The notes beneath the pieces were generated by a model that was not told the origin of the DNA, searched no databases, and saw nothing but the letters and a program-made list of their open reading frames with translations. A stretch of 64,000 bases of DNA, from positions 2,316,368 through 2,380,367 of the forward strand of contig NZ_KZ293963.1 of assembly GCF_002352765.1 (NCBI RefSeq). Reading direction: 5' to 3'. Below, piece after piece: positions 50,248-58,155 of this stretch; positions within the stretch are counted from its first letter, which is position 1; every line of letters starts with the position of its first letter. This stretch comes from Alteribacter populi (GTDB lineage Bacteria; Bacillota; Bacilli; Bacillales; Salisediminibacteriaceae). A program made the position numbers and the translations under genes.

Positions 50248-51735
50248 ATGGCGTTAACAAGATCGCAATCATACATCGATAACACCTTAGAGCCGACTTA
50301 CACTTTTACAAAAAAGCATTTCTATACGTACATTATGGAAATCAACCTCGCCCATACATTAATGCTAAAAAAACAGCAAATTGTATCCGATGAAGATGCC
50401 AGTAAGATTGCAGAAGCCACACTTGCGTTACTAAAGAAGGGCTATAACAAAGAATACGACCCAGGTTTTGAAGATTTATTTTTCATGATCGAATCCGACC
50501 TTTCTAACGCTATCGGACCAGAGCTCGTTGGGAATATGCACATTGCGTTTAGCCGAAATGATATGGATACGACGATGTTTCGTATGTTATGGCGTCAAAA
50601 ACTATCCGAATGGATCGAGCAAATTAATGATCTTAGAGAAACCTTACTAGAATTAATCGATGAACATAAAGAAACCGTTATGCCCGCGCATACACACAAT
50701 CAACAAGCCCAACCAACAACGCTAGCTCATTACTTACTGGCTGTTGAAAATAACCTCCAACGAGATGTGGAGCGAGGGATCGCTTTATACAACCGGATTA
50801 ACCATTGTCCTATGGGAGCCGCCGCTTTGGCAACGACTGGTTTTGATATTGACCGCTACGAGATGAGTGATCAGCTTGGCTTCTCCTCACCTTTGCCCAA
50901 CTCCTATGATGCCATCTCTGCCTCAGACTTTATGCTCGAAATTGGAAGCGTCTTATCCATTTCCTTAAGTACTCTTTCACGCTTCGTATACGACCTCATG
51001 TTTATGGCAACTAACGAAGTCAATACGTTGCGATTGCATGACCAACACGTGCAAACATCTAGCATTATGCCTCAAAAAAGAAATCCGTCCGCATTAGAAC
51101 ATACACGTGCTTCTATTAGTAAAGCTATAGCTGAATTACAAGGCTGTTTTACCGTTGCTCATAGTGTCCCTTTAGGAGATATCGTGGATATTGGCGATGA
51201 CATTCAACCACCTCTTCTATCTGGAGTCGACCATACTTATGGGATTCTCGCAATTTTAACAGAGATTCTTCAACATGCTTCCTTTAATAAAACAAAACTT
51301 TATCAGAGTGCTGAGGATGGGTTTTCGACCGTCACGGAGCTTGCGGATGTCCTAGTGAGAAATCATAGTGTTTCTTTTCGAACCGCTCATAAAATCGTCT
51401 CTGAGCTTGTAAAAGAGTTGACAAAAAACGGACAGGACATTCGTCAAGGAAATGCTGATCTTGTCAATTTTATCGCAAAGAAAAAGGTAAATGTCACACT
51501 TTCCTTATCCAAGAATGAATTCAAACGAGCCATAGATCCAAAAGGTTTTGTTGCTGTACGAAAGACCCTTGGGGGGCCCGCTCCTCGGGAAGTTGAGCGA
51601 CAATTAAATGCCGCACATCTCACCTTAAAGAAAGATCAAAATTGGATAGCCGGAACTTTCCATAGCCTTAGCCAATACTCTACCAGGTTAGAGGAAAACG
51701 CGAAGCTATGTGTAAAGGATAATCACTCTGTTTAA
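50248..51735 (+). CDS. Argininosuccinate-lyase-like enzyme of the aspartase/fumarase superfamily
   Basis: About 495 residues from ATG 50248 (MALTRSQSYIDNT), starting one base after the ROK stop. Superfamily signatures: NMHIAFSRNDMDTTMFRM (region C1-like), AHTHNQQAQPTTLAHYLL (His150 in HTH, C2) and QTSSIMPQKRNPSALEH (C3, residues 270-283, flexible catalytic-serine loop). These resemble ArgH rather than fumarase or PurB. ArgH has S-S-I-M-P-Q-K-K-N-P-D; here K-R-N-P-S, and the gene sits with sugar transport genes, with no arg genes near. A C-N lyase releasing fumarate from an N-succinyl-type compound is the superfamily expectation; the substrate is unknown. Confidence 0.85.
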   Translation: MALTRSQSYIDNTLEPTYTFTKKHFYTYIMEINLAHTLMLKKQQIVSDEDASKIAEATLALLKKGYNKEYDPGFEDLFFMIESDLSNAIGPELVGNMHIAFSRNDMDTTMFRMLWRQKLSEWIEQINDLRETLLELIDEHKETVMPAHTHNQQAQPTTLAHYLLAVENNLQRDVERGIALYNRINHCPMGAAALATTGFDIDRYEMSDQLGFSSPLPNSYDAISASDFMLEIGSVLSISLSTLSRFVYDLMFMATNEVNTLRLHDQHVQTSSIMPQKRNPSALEHTRASISKAIAELQGCFTVAHSVPLGDIVDIGDDIQPPLLSGVDHTYGILAILTEILQHASFNKTKLYQSAEDGFSTVTELADVLVRNHSVSFRTAHKIVSELVKELTKNGQDIRQGNADLVNFIAKKKVNVTLSLSKNEFKRAIDPKGFVAVRKTLGGPAPREVERQLNAAHLTLKKDQNWIAGTFHSLSQYSTRLEENAKLCVKDNHSV

Positions 51736-51753
51736 AACAAGGGGGAAGCGAAG

Positions 51754-53094
51754 ATGAAAAAAAGGTTGCTACAAGCAGGTGTATTGTCGTTAGCTGTCTT
51801 TTTAGCCGCGTGTGGCGGAGACAGTGAAACAGAAGGAGAGGCAACAGGCGACGACAACGGGGATTCAACAGAAGTTGATGAAGATGTGGGTGAAGGTGAC
51901 GAGGTTGTTGAAATTGAGTATTGGCAATACCACTTTGATTCAAAGGTAAAGCTGATGGATGAACTGATTGAAGAGTTTGAAGAAGAAAACCCAGGTATTA
52001 AGGTCAAACAAACGACCTTTCCTTATGACCAATTTAATGAGCGCGTCGCTGCCCAAGTGCCAGCTGGACGTGGTCCTGATGTCATTAACCTTTTCTACGG
52101 CTGGGTCCCACTCTATGTAGATTCAGGTTACTTACAGCCGCTTCCTGATGATGCATTTTCTCATGAGGAGATTGAAAATGAATTTTTCCCAATGGTTGAG
52201 TCGGTTAAACTCGATGGCGAATATTGGACAATTCCAACTGCTGTTCGAACGATCGCGTTATTTTACAACAAAGACTTGTTTGAAGATGCAGGTTTAGATC
52301 CGGAACAGCCGCCACAAACATGGGATGAGCTTGTCGATTATTCGATCCAACTTACACAACGAGATGATAATGGTCGCCTGCAGCAAGCAGGGATGGCTTG
52401 GGAGCCAAGTCAACAAGGCCACCACTGGTTTAGAGATGCTCTTCTTTATCAAGCTGGTGGCGAAGGTTTAAGTGAAGATCGCCAAACAATTCTTTGGGAT
52501 GATACGGACGCCGGCCTGGAAGCTTTCAACTATTGGCTTGATTTCCCACTCACACATGAAGTAGCCGAACGTGATTTTTATACCGATGACGTAACGGCCT
52601 TCATGACAGGGCACGCCGCGATGAATGTGGACGGCTCTTTTCGAGTCGGAACCCTTCAAGCAGACGCACCTGATTTGAATTATGGCATTGCTCCGCTTCC
52701 TTCCAAAGATGAGAAATCTACACAGGCATCATTCTGGAGCAATGGGATTACATCCAATGTTGAAGGAGAAAAACTCGATGCCTCCGTTAAGTTTCTCGAA
52801 TTCTTAACGACTGAAGATGTGATGGATCGTTGGTTAGACGAAACCGGTGAACTTCCTGCCAGAGAATCTGTTGCTCTTCAAGATCAGTATTTAGACCATG
52901 AACTGTACGGTGCTTTTATTGAACAATTGCCTTATGCCAATGCCCACTTTTTCGTCGATGAAAGCCGCGAGCGTGATTTGGCGATTCAAGCTGTAGACCG
53001 TGTGCTATTACAAGGCGTCGACCCTGAAGAAGCCTTTGAAGAATTCGTAGAGTCAACACAAGCACTCTTTGACGATTACTGGGAAAACCGATAA
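51754..53094 (+). CDS. ABC transporter solute-binding lipoprotein, sugar type (family 1)
   Basis: 446 residues, ATG 51754 behind AAGGGGGAAG. Lipobox LAAC with C20, then an acidic linker of about 30 residues. The mature part is a typical SBP_bac_1 protein: VEIEYWQYHFDSKVKLMDEL, AQVPAGRGPDVINLFYGW, TIPTAVRTIALFYNKDLFED, FMTGHAAMNVDGSFRVG, SFWSNGITSNVEG. It captures a carbohydrate or conjugate outside the membrane and delivers it to the two permeases that follow. It is very acidic, as in haloalkaliphiles. A stem-loop after the gene probably favours higher expression of this component. Confidence 0.93.
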   Translation: MKKRLLQAGVLSLAVFLAACGGDSETEGEATGDDNGDSTEVDEDVGEGDEVVEIEYWQYHFDSKVKLMDELIEEFEEENPGIKVKQTTFPYDQFNERVAAQVPAGRGPDVINLFYGWVPLYVDSGYLQPLPDDAFSHEEIENEFFPMVESVKLDGEYWTIPTAVRTIALFYNKDLFEDAGLDPEQPPQTWDELVDYSIQLTQRDDNGRLQQAGMAWEPSQQGHHWFRDALLYQAGGEGLSEDRQTILWDDTDAGLEAFNYWLDFPLTHEVAERDFYTDDVTAFMTGHAAMNVDGSFRVGTLQADAPDLNYGIAPLPSKDEKSTQASFWSNGITSNVEGEKLDASVKFLEFLTTEDVMDRWLDETGELPARESVALQDQYLDHELYGAFIEQLPYANAHFFVDESRERDLAIQAVDRVLLQGVDPEEAFEEFVESTQALFDDYWENR

Positions 53095-53109
53095 ACAACT
53101 CAGAAGCCT

Positions 53110-53137
53110 GGAAGGTCGATGTTTGTATCGGCCTTCC
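53110..53137 (+). other. Intercistronic stem-loop between binding protein and permease genes
   Basis: GGAAGGTCGAT-gtttgt-ATCGGCCTTCC, an eleven-pair stem with one G.U, without a T-run. Such hairpins after binding-protein genes often stabilise the upstream mRNA. Confidence 0.6.
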
Positions 53138-53157
53138 TTCCAATAGGAGGTCTTTTT

Positions 53158-54114
53158 ATGGCTGAACAATCATACGAAACGAACCAGCCTTTACAACCTA
53201 AACCTAAGCCTAAAAAACGAAAACCAAGACTAACCTTAAATCAAAGTAAATACCTTTTTGTTTACGCTTGTTTACTCGTGCCACTACTTTTCTATATCAC
53301 AATTCGCTTTATCCCAACGCTATATACATTCAATATCGGCTTTCGTGAGTGGAATATCCTCTCACCTGAACAGCCCTTCATCGGCTTCGAAAACTATGTA
53401 GCCTTGGCACAAGACCCTGTTTTCCGGAAATCACTCATTAATACGTTTATTTTTATCTTCTTTGGTGTGTTGGGACAAGTCGTCATCGGTCTCGGTGTCG
53501 CCTTACTGTTGCAACGGATCAATAAATTTGTAGGCGTCTTTCGCGTGATTTATTTTATCCCTTACGTCACGAGTATTGTAGCGGTGAGTTGGGTGTTCCG
53601 CTGGTTGTTTATGAACAACGGGTTTGTAAACGAGATGCTCGTAAACCTAGGACTCCCTGCGCAATTATTTTTAAACTCTCCGAACCAAGCAATCTATATC
53701 ATTATCGCGACAATGGTGTGGCAGGCTCTCGGTTTTCAAATGGTTATCTTTTTGGCCGGCCTTGAAAATATTCCGAAGACCTTTTATGAAGCAGCCGAAG
53801 TGGATGGAGCAAACAGTTGGCAAAAGTTTAAATCTGTCACGTTCCCTTTACTGAATCCAACGATCGTCTTCTCCGTCGTTATTGGAAGCATTAATTTTAT
53901 CCAAGTATCCTTCACTCAAGTTGTCAACATGAGTGTCGACAGTGCCGGTGGGCCACTTCAATCAACGCTGACGATTGTCGTTTACATTTACCAGCTTGCA
54001 TTCAGACAATTCAGCATGGGAATGGCTTCTGCAGCTACCGTCATTCTATTCCTTATCGTGTTAACCATTACGATCATTCAAATGAAAGTCTTATCTAAGA
54101 AGTTTGATTACTAG
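53158..54114 (+). CDS. ABC sugar transporter permease 1 (MalF-like)
   Basis: About 318 residues from ATG 53158 (MAEQSYETNQPLQPKPKPKK); AGGAGG seven bases upstream. The hydrophilic Pro/Lys-rich start is followed by six membrane helices (YLFVYACLLVPLLFYITI, FIFIFFGVLGQVVIGLGVALLL and others). The EAA loop, which docks the ATPase, reads YEAAEVDGANSWQKFKSVTFP. It forms the membrane channel with the next gene. Confidence 0.93.
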   Translation: MAEQSYETNQPLQPKPKPKKRKPRLTLNQSKYLFVYACLLVPLLFYITIRFIPTLYTFNIGFREWNILSPEQPFIGFENYVALAQDPVFRKSLINTFIFIFFGVLGQVVIGLGVALLLQRINKFVGVFRVIYFIPYVTSIVAVSWVFRWLFMNNGFVNEMLVNLGLPAQLFLNSPNQAIYIIIATMVWQALGFQMVIFLAGLENIPKTFYEAAEVDGANSWQKFKSVTFPLLNPTIVFSVVIGSINFIQVSFTQVVNMSVDSAGGPLQSTLTIVVYIYQLAFRQFSMGMASAATVILFLIVLTITIIQMKVLSKKFDY

Positions 54115-54131
54115 AGGGGAGTGCAAATCAG

Positions 54132-54947
54132 ATGAATAAGCGTACGAAATCAGCCATTGTCTACACACTATTAATCTTAGGATCGATCATCATGATCTTC
54201 CCGTTTATCTGGATGGTCTCCACTTCCCTCAAAACACCGCTTGAAGTCTATTCTTTAAACATCATTCCTGATAACCCAACCTTTGAAAACTACCGAAGAA
54301 TTTTTCAGGATACACTATTTGGGAAATGGTTTATTAATAGTCTGATCATCGCAATTGTGACGACCATCAGTGTTGCTTTTTTTGATACGCTTGTCGGCTA
54401 CATTATTGCAAAGTATAAATTTATCGGGAAAACGATTATTTTTATCGCTATTTTAAGTACATTAATGGTTCCAACAGAAATGCTGATCATTCCTTGGTAT
54501 TTGATGAGTTCTGAATTTGGCTGGACTGATAACTATTGGGGGCTGCTTTTCCCAGGACTGATGACCGGGTTCGGGGTGTTCTTGATGAAGCAATTTATGG
54601 AGTCGATTCCAGATGACTTATTAGACGCAGCCCGAATTGACGGTTTGGGCGAATTTAAAATCTTTATGAAGATTGCCATTCCACAAGTGTGGCCTGCAAT
54701 CTCAGCACTCTGTATCTTTACGTTTTTAAGTAACTGGAACGCCTTTTTATGGCCACTCATCGTCATCGAGTCACCAGAAATTTTCACCTTACCAGTCGGC
54801 CTCTCCTTCTTTGCATCCGGAGAATTCGAATCACGCTGGGAGCTTATCATGGCCGGTGCTACTATTACTGCTCTACCACTCATTCTAGTATTCTTCCTTC
54901 TGCAACGACATATTATTAAAGGCATTACATTGACCGGGATGAAGTAG
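54132..54947 (+). CDS. ABC sugar transporter permease 2 (MalG-like)
   Basis: 271 residues, ATG 54132, GAGGGGAG upstream. Six helices (IVYTLLILGSIIMIFPFIWM, the first, ends in the family's SLKTP segment) and an EAA loop LDAARIDGLGEFKIFMKIAIP. No ATPase gene follows, so a shared ATPase of the MsmX type is expected elsewhere in the genome, as for most Bacillus sugar importers of this family. The TAG stop is provided by a REP-like element beginning at the stop codon. Confidence 0.93.
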   Translation: MNKRTKSAIVYTLLILGSIIMIFPFIWMVSTSLKTPLEVYSLNIIPDNPTFENYRRIFQDTLFGKWFINSLIIAIVTTISVAFFDTLVGYIIAKYKFIGKTIIFIAILSTLMVPTEMLIIPWYLMSSEFGWTDNYWGLLFPGLMTGFGVFLMKQFMESIPDDLLDAARIDGLGEFKIFMKIAIPQVWPAISALCIFTFLSNWNAFLWPLIVIESPEIFTLPVGLSFFASGEFESRWELIMAGATITALPLILVFFLLQRHIIKGITLTGMK

Positions 54948-54960
54948 GTGCCTGACCCCC
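54945..54960. repeat. REP-like half element at permease stop codon
   Basis: TAGGTGCCTGACCCCC; the first three bases are the stop codon of the permease gene. The same 16 bases occur on the minus strand at the amidohydrolase stop (60180-60165). Confidence 0.7.
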
Positions 54961-55048
54961 GGTGCTGTGCAGAGGTAGAGTGTGAAAGCTATTTAGATTC
55001 CGAGAATACACCCCTGTACCGTATGACAAACGCAAAGCAATAAAAGCC

Positions 55049-55086
55049 AAAAACACCTCCATTAAGCAGGGTAGGAGGTGTTTTTG
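55049..55086 (+). terminator. Terminator of the ROK-lyase-ABC operon
   Basis: AAAAACACCTCC (55049-55060) and GGAGGTGTTTTT (55074-55085), perfect 12-base stem around 13 bases. Confidence 0.95.
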
Positions 55087-55153
55087 GATCATTTACAACT
55101 ATAAGAAGAGGCTGACTTATTTCATTTTCCGTAAACTGGGAAGTCGACAATCC

Positions 55154-55369
55154 CTAAACGTTAAACAAAACTTTTTGGGCTTGTATAGCTGCTCCCATTA
55201 AGATCCCAGAGTCACCTAATCTGGAAAAGATGATTTTAGCCTGCTTTTTATCAGGTTCAGTAAGATACATTTTAGATTTTTCTTCAATTAACTCCCTTAT
55301 TTCTATGTAATTCTTTAATAACGTGCCACTTAACATCAGAATCTCGGGGATGTATGGATAAACGATATT
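55154..55369 (-). pseudogene. C-terminal fragment of a ROK-family protein
   Basis: About 72 codons: NIVYPYIPEILMLSGTLLKN ... IIFSRLGDSGILMGAAIQAQ. This matches the usual ROK C-terminus (NPEIIVLGG...SKLGDxAGxxGAA). Upstream the frame meets stops and no ROK N-terminal part is present within several hundred bases. It is not a piece of the intact repressor at 49 kb (different sequence). Probably the remnant of a ROK sugar kinase or regulator. Confidence 0.65.
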
Positions 55370-55545
55370 TCTGTTAGATCTATACCAATTTTATAAAACG
55401 CATTTTCCCGAATATCGAGTATGGTGGAAGTCTTAATTGCACTTATATATTATTTCTTTAGAGAAATGAGACTTTTTAAACATCCCCCAATATGCAAATC
55501 CTGTTTTTAGTTATATAATCGAGGATGTATTGGAGGGTTGCCGGA

Positions 55546-55881
55546 ATGAAACGTAAAAGATTTATCGCTTTACTCATATGTTTCACTTTAGCAACGATTC
55601 TTCTTAGTAGTGGATACAGCACAGTGAACGATATTTCCCCTTTGAATGCTTTGGATACCGTTCATATGTATGAGATTGGAACTGATACATCCTTTCCTTA
55701 TGATTCCGATAAACTGTTCACTTATGTCTTCTTGGTGTTAACTGCAGCTAATCTATTAACGAAATTAATTTTATCGTTACATCAGTATCCAGATTGGCAT
55801 TTTAAAAGAATAATAATATTGTTAATACCTATCTATTACGGAGCTGATTATATCGATCATCCCTTTTATCGTATCTATTAA
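55546..55881 (+). CDS. Small membrane protein of unknown function
   Basis: 111 residues from ATG 55546 (MKRKRFIALLICFTLATILL); TTGGAGGG lies 9 bases upstream. Hydrophobic segments at about 6-23, 63-80 and 90-105 suggest a signal anchor plus two more helices; the tail ends YIDHPFYRIY. A -10-like TATAAT lies at 55513. I do not recognise the family. Codon use and the RBS look normal, so it is likely real. It is followed 30 bases later by a tiny gene. Confidence 0.55.
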   Translation: MKRKRFIALLICFTLATILLSSGYSTVNDISPLNALDTVHMYEIGTDTSFPYDSDKLFTYVFLVLTAANLLTKLILSLHQYPDWHFKRIIILLIPIYYGADYIDHPFYRIY

Positions 55882-55911
55882 AATATGATTTTAAAGGGGG
55901 CGATCATCGTG

Positions 55912-56025
55912 ATGATCATTCGATTAATCGCTGTTGGTGTTCTTTCCACTTCAGCTTTAAGCATTTTTTCCTTCCAATCGATCGAACTTGTCAAAGCAAT
56001 GATGGAAATTGTAAAAGGTAATTAA
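55912..56025 (+). CDS. Putative 37-residue peptide
   Basis: ATG 55912 (or GTG 55909) behind AAAGGGGG. Begins MIIRLIAVGVLSTSALSIFS and ends with the basic amphipathic stretch ELVKAMMEIVKGN. It is probably a small membrane or membrane-surface peptide, co-transcribed with the gene before it. Support is the RBS and hydrophobic pattern only. Confidence 0.45.
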   Translation: MIIRLIAVGVLSTSALSIFSFQSIELVKAMMEIVKGN

Positions 56026-56035
56026 GTGGAATTAA

Positions 56036-56047
56036 AGTGCCTGACCC
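56036..56047. repeat. REP-like fragment
   Basis: AGTGCCTGACCC, the head of the REP-like family, 11 bases after the stop of the small gene. Confidence 0.45.
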
Positions 56048-56086
56048 GCACAGCTTTAAAGTGATAAAGAATAAAAAGTCAACATT

Positions 56087-56121
56087 AAAGCTATTGGCAG
56101 GTTGCCAATAGCTTTCTTATT
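56087..56121. terminator. Terminator between convergent genes
   Basis: AAAGCTATTGGCA-ggt-TGCCAATAGCTTT, perfect 13-base stem; TCTTATT follows on the plus strand. It can also serve the PTS operon ending at 56168. Confidence 0.9.
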
Positions 56122-56167
56122 ATAGTTTTATTAAGTTAGTCTGATATATTTGACTCAGCGCTTTTAC

Positions 56168-56623
56168 CTACTCTACTTTGTTTAATAAATCCATTGCCTC
56201 ACTTGAACTTTCAACTGTTAGTAACTGCTCTCTAAAAGATTCATCCATTAGCTTTCTGGAGAGCATTTGGAGGATTTTCAAATGTTCATCCCCGGCGCTT
56301 TTTTCAGGAACGGCAATCATAAAAATTAGCTTGGCATCTTCTCCGTCCATGCTTTCCCAATTTACTCCGTCTTTTTTGATGCCAAAAACGACTTTCGGCT
56401 CAAGGACTGCGTTAGACTTTCCATGGGGAATCGCAATTGTGAAACCAATTCCAGTCGATCCTTCTTTTTCACGTTTTAAAATCGCTTTTTTAAACTTTCG
56501 CTTTGACTTCAGCGCACCGTTATCATCTAGCTTTGTAATTAACTCATCCAGGATATCTTCCTTCGTATTCCCGCTTAACTGAATATCAATTAATTGTTCG
56601 CTCGTTAAATCTGTTAATTTCAT
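56168..56623 (-). CDS. PTS fructose-family EIIA component
   Basis: About 151 residues from ATG 56623 (MKLTDLTSEQLIDIQL); AGAGGAG upstream, with in-frame TTG 56632 abutting that box. PtsN/FruA-type EIIA with the phosphorylated histidine in GFTIAIPHGKSNAV (H67) and the DEHLKILQMLSRKL helix. It passes phosphate from HPr to the EIIB domain of the next protein upstream. The stop-to-start spacing with EIIBC is 20 bases. Confidence 0.94.
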   Translation of the reverse strand: MKLTDLTSEQLIDIQLSGNTKEDILDELITKLDDNGALKSKRKFKKAILKREKEGSTGIGFTIAIPHGKSNAVLEPKVVFGIKKDGVNWESMDGEDAKLIFMIAVPEKSAGDEHLKILQMLSRKLMDESFREQLLTVESSSEAMDLLNKVE

Positions 56624-56643
56624 CGAAAGCAACTCCTCTCAAG

Positions 56644-58044
56644 CTATTGTACATTTTTCTTTAAAGCATTCGCTGTTAACGCAGTGACAAATGACCCAAT
56701 GATAATAGCTACAAAAAACATCACCACTCCATTGACGGCACCAAATGCGGCGACAACCGGTCCTCCGTGCGGCACATTGTTACCAACGCCTGCAATCATT
56801 GCAATAACCGCACCTACGATAGCTCCTGCCATGTTAGCTGGAATGACTCTTAATGGATCTTTCGCAGCGAAAGGAATGGCACCTTCAGATATCCCAACGG
56901 TCCCCATCGCTAATGCCGCTTTACCTACTTCTCTCTCAGGCCCTTCGTATTTTCTCTTTGCGAGTAACGTAGCTAGTCCCATTCCAAGCGGAGGGATACA
57001 GATCGCGACTGCAATTGGACCCATAATTCCAATATTTCCTTCTACAACCATAGCGGCTCCGAACAGGAAGGCTACCTTGTTTACCGGTCCTCCCATGTCA
57101 AAGGAAATCATCGCACCTAAGATAATCGCAAGTAAAATGGAGCTTGCACCTTGCATGCTAGATAACCAATCTGTCAAACCGTTAAAAATTCCGGCAACTG
57201 GTGCCCCAATAATGAGAATAAAGCTTGCCGCTACAACGATTGAAGCTAGTAAAGGAATTATCAAAATCGGCATAATGGGTTGAATAACCGCAGGAACCTT
57301 CCATGACTTGATCCATTTGGAAATGTAACCTGCTAAGAAACCAGCAATAATTCCACCTAAAAAGCCAGCATCTGCTTCTGGGCTCCCGTAAAAACTGCCG
57401 TTTGCTGCTATAAAACCACCGATCATACCAGGAGCTAGTCCAGGACGATCTGCAATACTCATGGCAATAAAGCCGGCTAAGATCGGAACCATAAACATAA
57501 ACGCAGCGTCACCTACGTCTAAAATAGCTTCCCAAATCGAGCCTTCTTCCACTTGCAAACCTGTTTCAGTTGCTGTTCCACCAATCGCAAGAGCTAAAGC
57601 GATCAATAGCCCACCAACGACTACGAATGGAATCATGTAGGATACACCATTCATTAAGTGTCTGTAGATTGGGTTTTGCTTTTGTTTACTCTCTGTTTTA
57701 TGCTCATCAACCGATTTTATTTCTCCTGAAAATACATCTGCTTTACCATCAAGTATTTTCTGTATCAATTCTTCTGGCTTTCTAATTCCTTCTTGTACAC
57801 CGACTTCAACCAGTGACATACCGCTAAATCTCGATTTATCCACCGTTTTATCGGCAGCGATGATAATACCATCGGCGCTTTTAATATCTTTTTCTGTAAG
57901 TTCGTTTTCCACACCGATCGAGCCTTGTGTTTCTACCTTCATTTCTACACCCAATTTATCAGCTGCTTTTTGGATGTTTTCAGCAGCCATATACGTATGG
58001 GCGATACCATTTGGACATGAAGTAATAGCGATGATTTTTTTCAT
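56644..58044 (-). CDS. PTS fructose-family EIIBC component
   Basis: 466 residues, ATG 58044, AAGGGGGT upstream. EIIB at 1-100 with phospho-cysteine C10 in TSCPNGIAHTYMAAE. EIIC from about 125 with multiple helices (GVSYMIPFVVVGGLLIALALA, GVVMFFVAIIIGSFVTAL), PGLAPGMIGG, and ISEGAIPFAAKDP. It imports and phosphorylates a sugar of the fructose/mannose/mannosylglycerate group. No phosphofructokinase gene is adjacent, so the substrate may not be fructose. A cre-like site lies just upstream. Confidence 0.94.
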   Translation of the reverse strand: MKKIIAITSCPNGIAHTYMAAENIQKAADKLGVEMKVETQGSIGVENELTEKDIKSADGIIIAADKTVDKSRFSGMSLVEVGVQEGIRKPEELIQKILDGKADVFSGEIKSVDEHKTESKQKQNPIYRHLMNGVSYMIPFVVVGGLLIALALAIGGTATETGLQVEEGSIWEAILDVGDAAFMFMVPILAGFIAMSIADRPGLAPGMIGGFIAANGSFYGSPEADAGFLGGIIAGFLAGYISKWIKSWKVPAVIQPIMPILIIPLLASIVVAASFILIIGAPVAGIFNGLTDWLSSMQGASSILLAIILGAMISFDMGGPVNKVAFLFGAAMVVEGNIGIMGPIAVAICIPPLGMGLATLLAKRKYEGPEREVGKAALAMGTVGISEGAIPFAAKDPLRVIPANMAGAIVGAVIAMIAGVGNNVPHGGPVVAAFGAVNGVVMFFVAIIIGSFVTALTANALKKNVQ

Positions 58045-58080
58045 GTATGTTACCCCCTTGTTGTTATATCAACACTATAC

Positions 58081-58097
58081 ATTGAAAACGCTTACGA
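58081..58097. promoter_or_regulatory. Catabolite-responsive element (cre) upstream of EIIBC
   Basis: TTGAAAACGCTTACGA matches the Bacillus cre pattern TGnAAnCGnTnnCA except for the last base. It lies 40 bases before EIIBC, where CcpA could repress. Motif match only. Confidence 0.5.
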
Positions 58098-58155
58098 TAA
58101 TGTTTGAATTTTTACCGTTACTTACGGCAAAACATTTTTTATATAGTAAGGGGTT

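Noticed and set aside
50248..51735. Annotation as argH for arginine biosynthesis
   Set aside because: No argG or other arg gene is near, the catalytic loop differs, and the gene is coupled to a ROK regulator and sugar transporter.
56684..57283. 199-codon plus-strand ORF antisense to EIIBC
   Set aside because: A composition artefact of the membrane-protein gene on the other strand; no RBS and low-complexity product.
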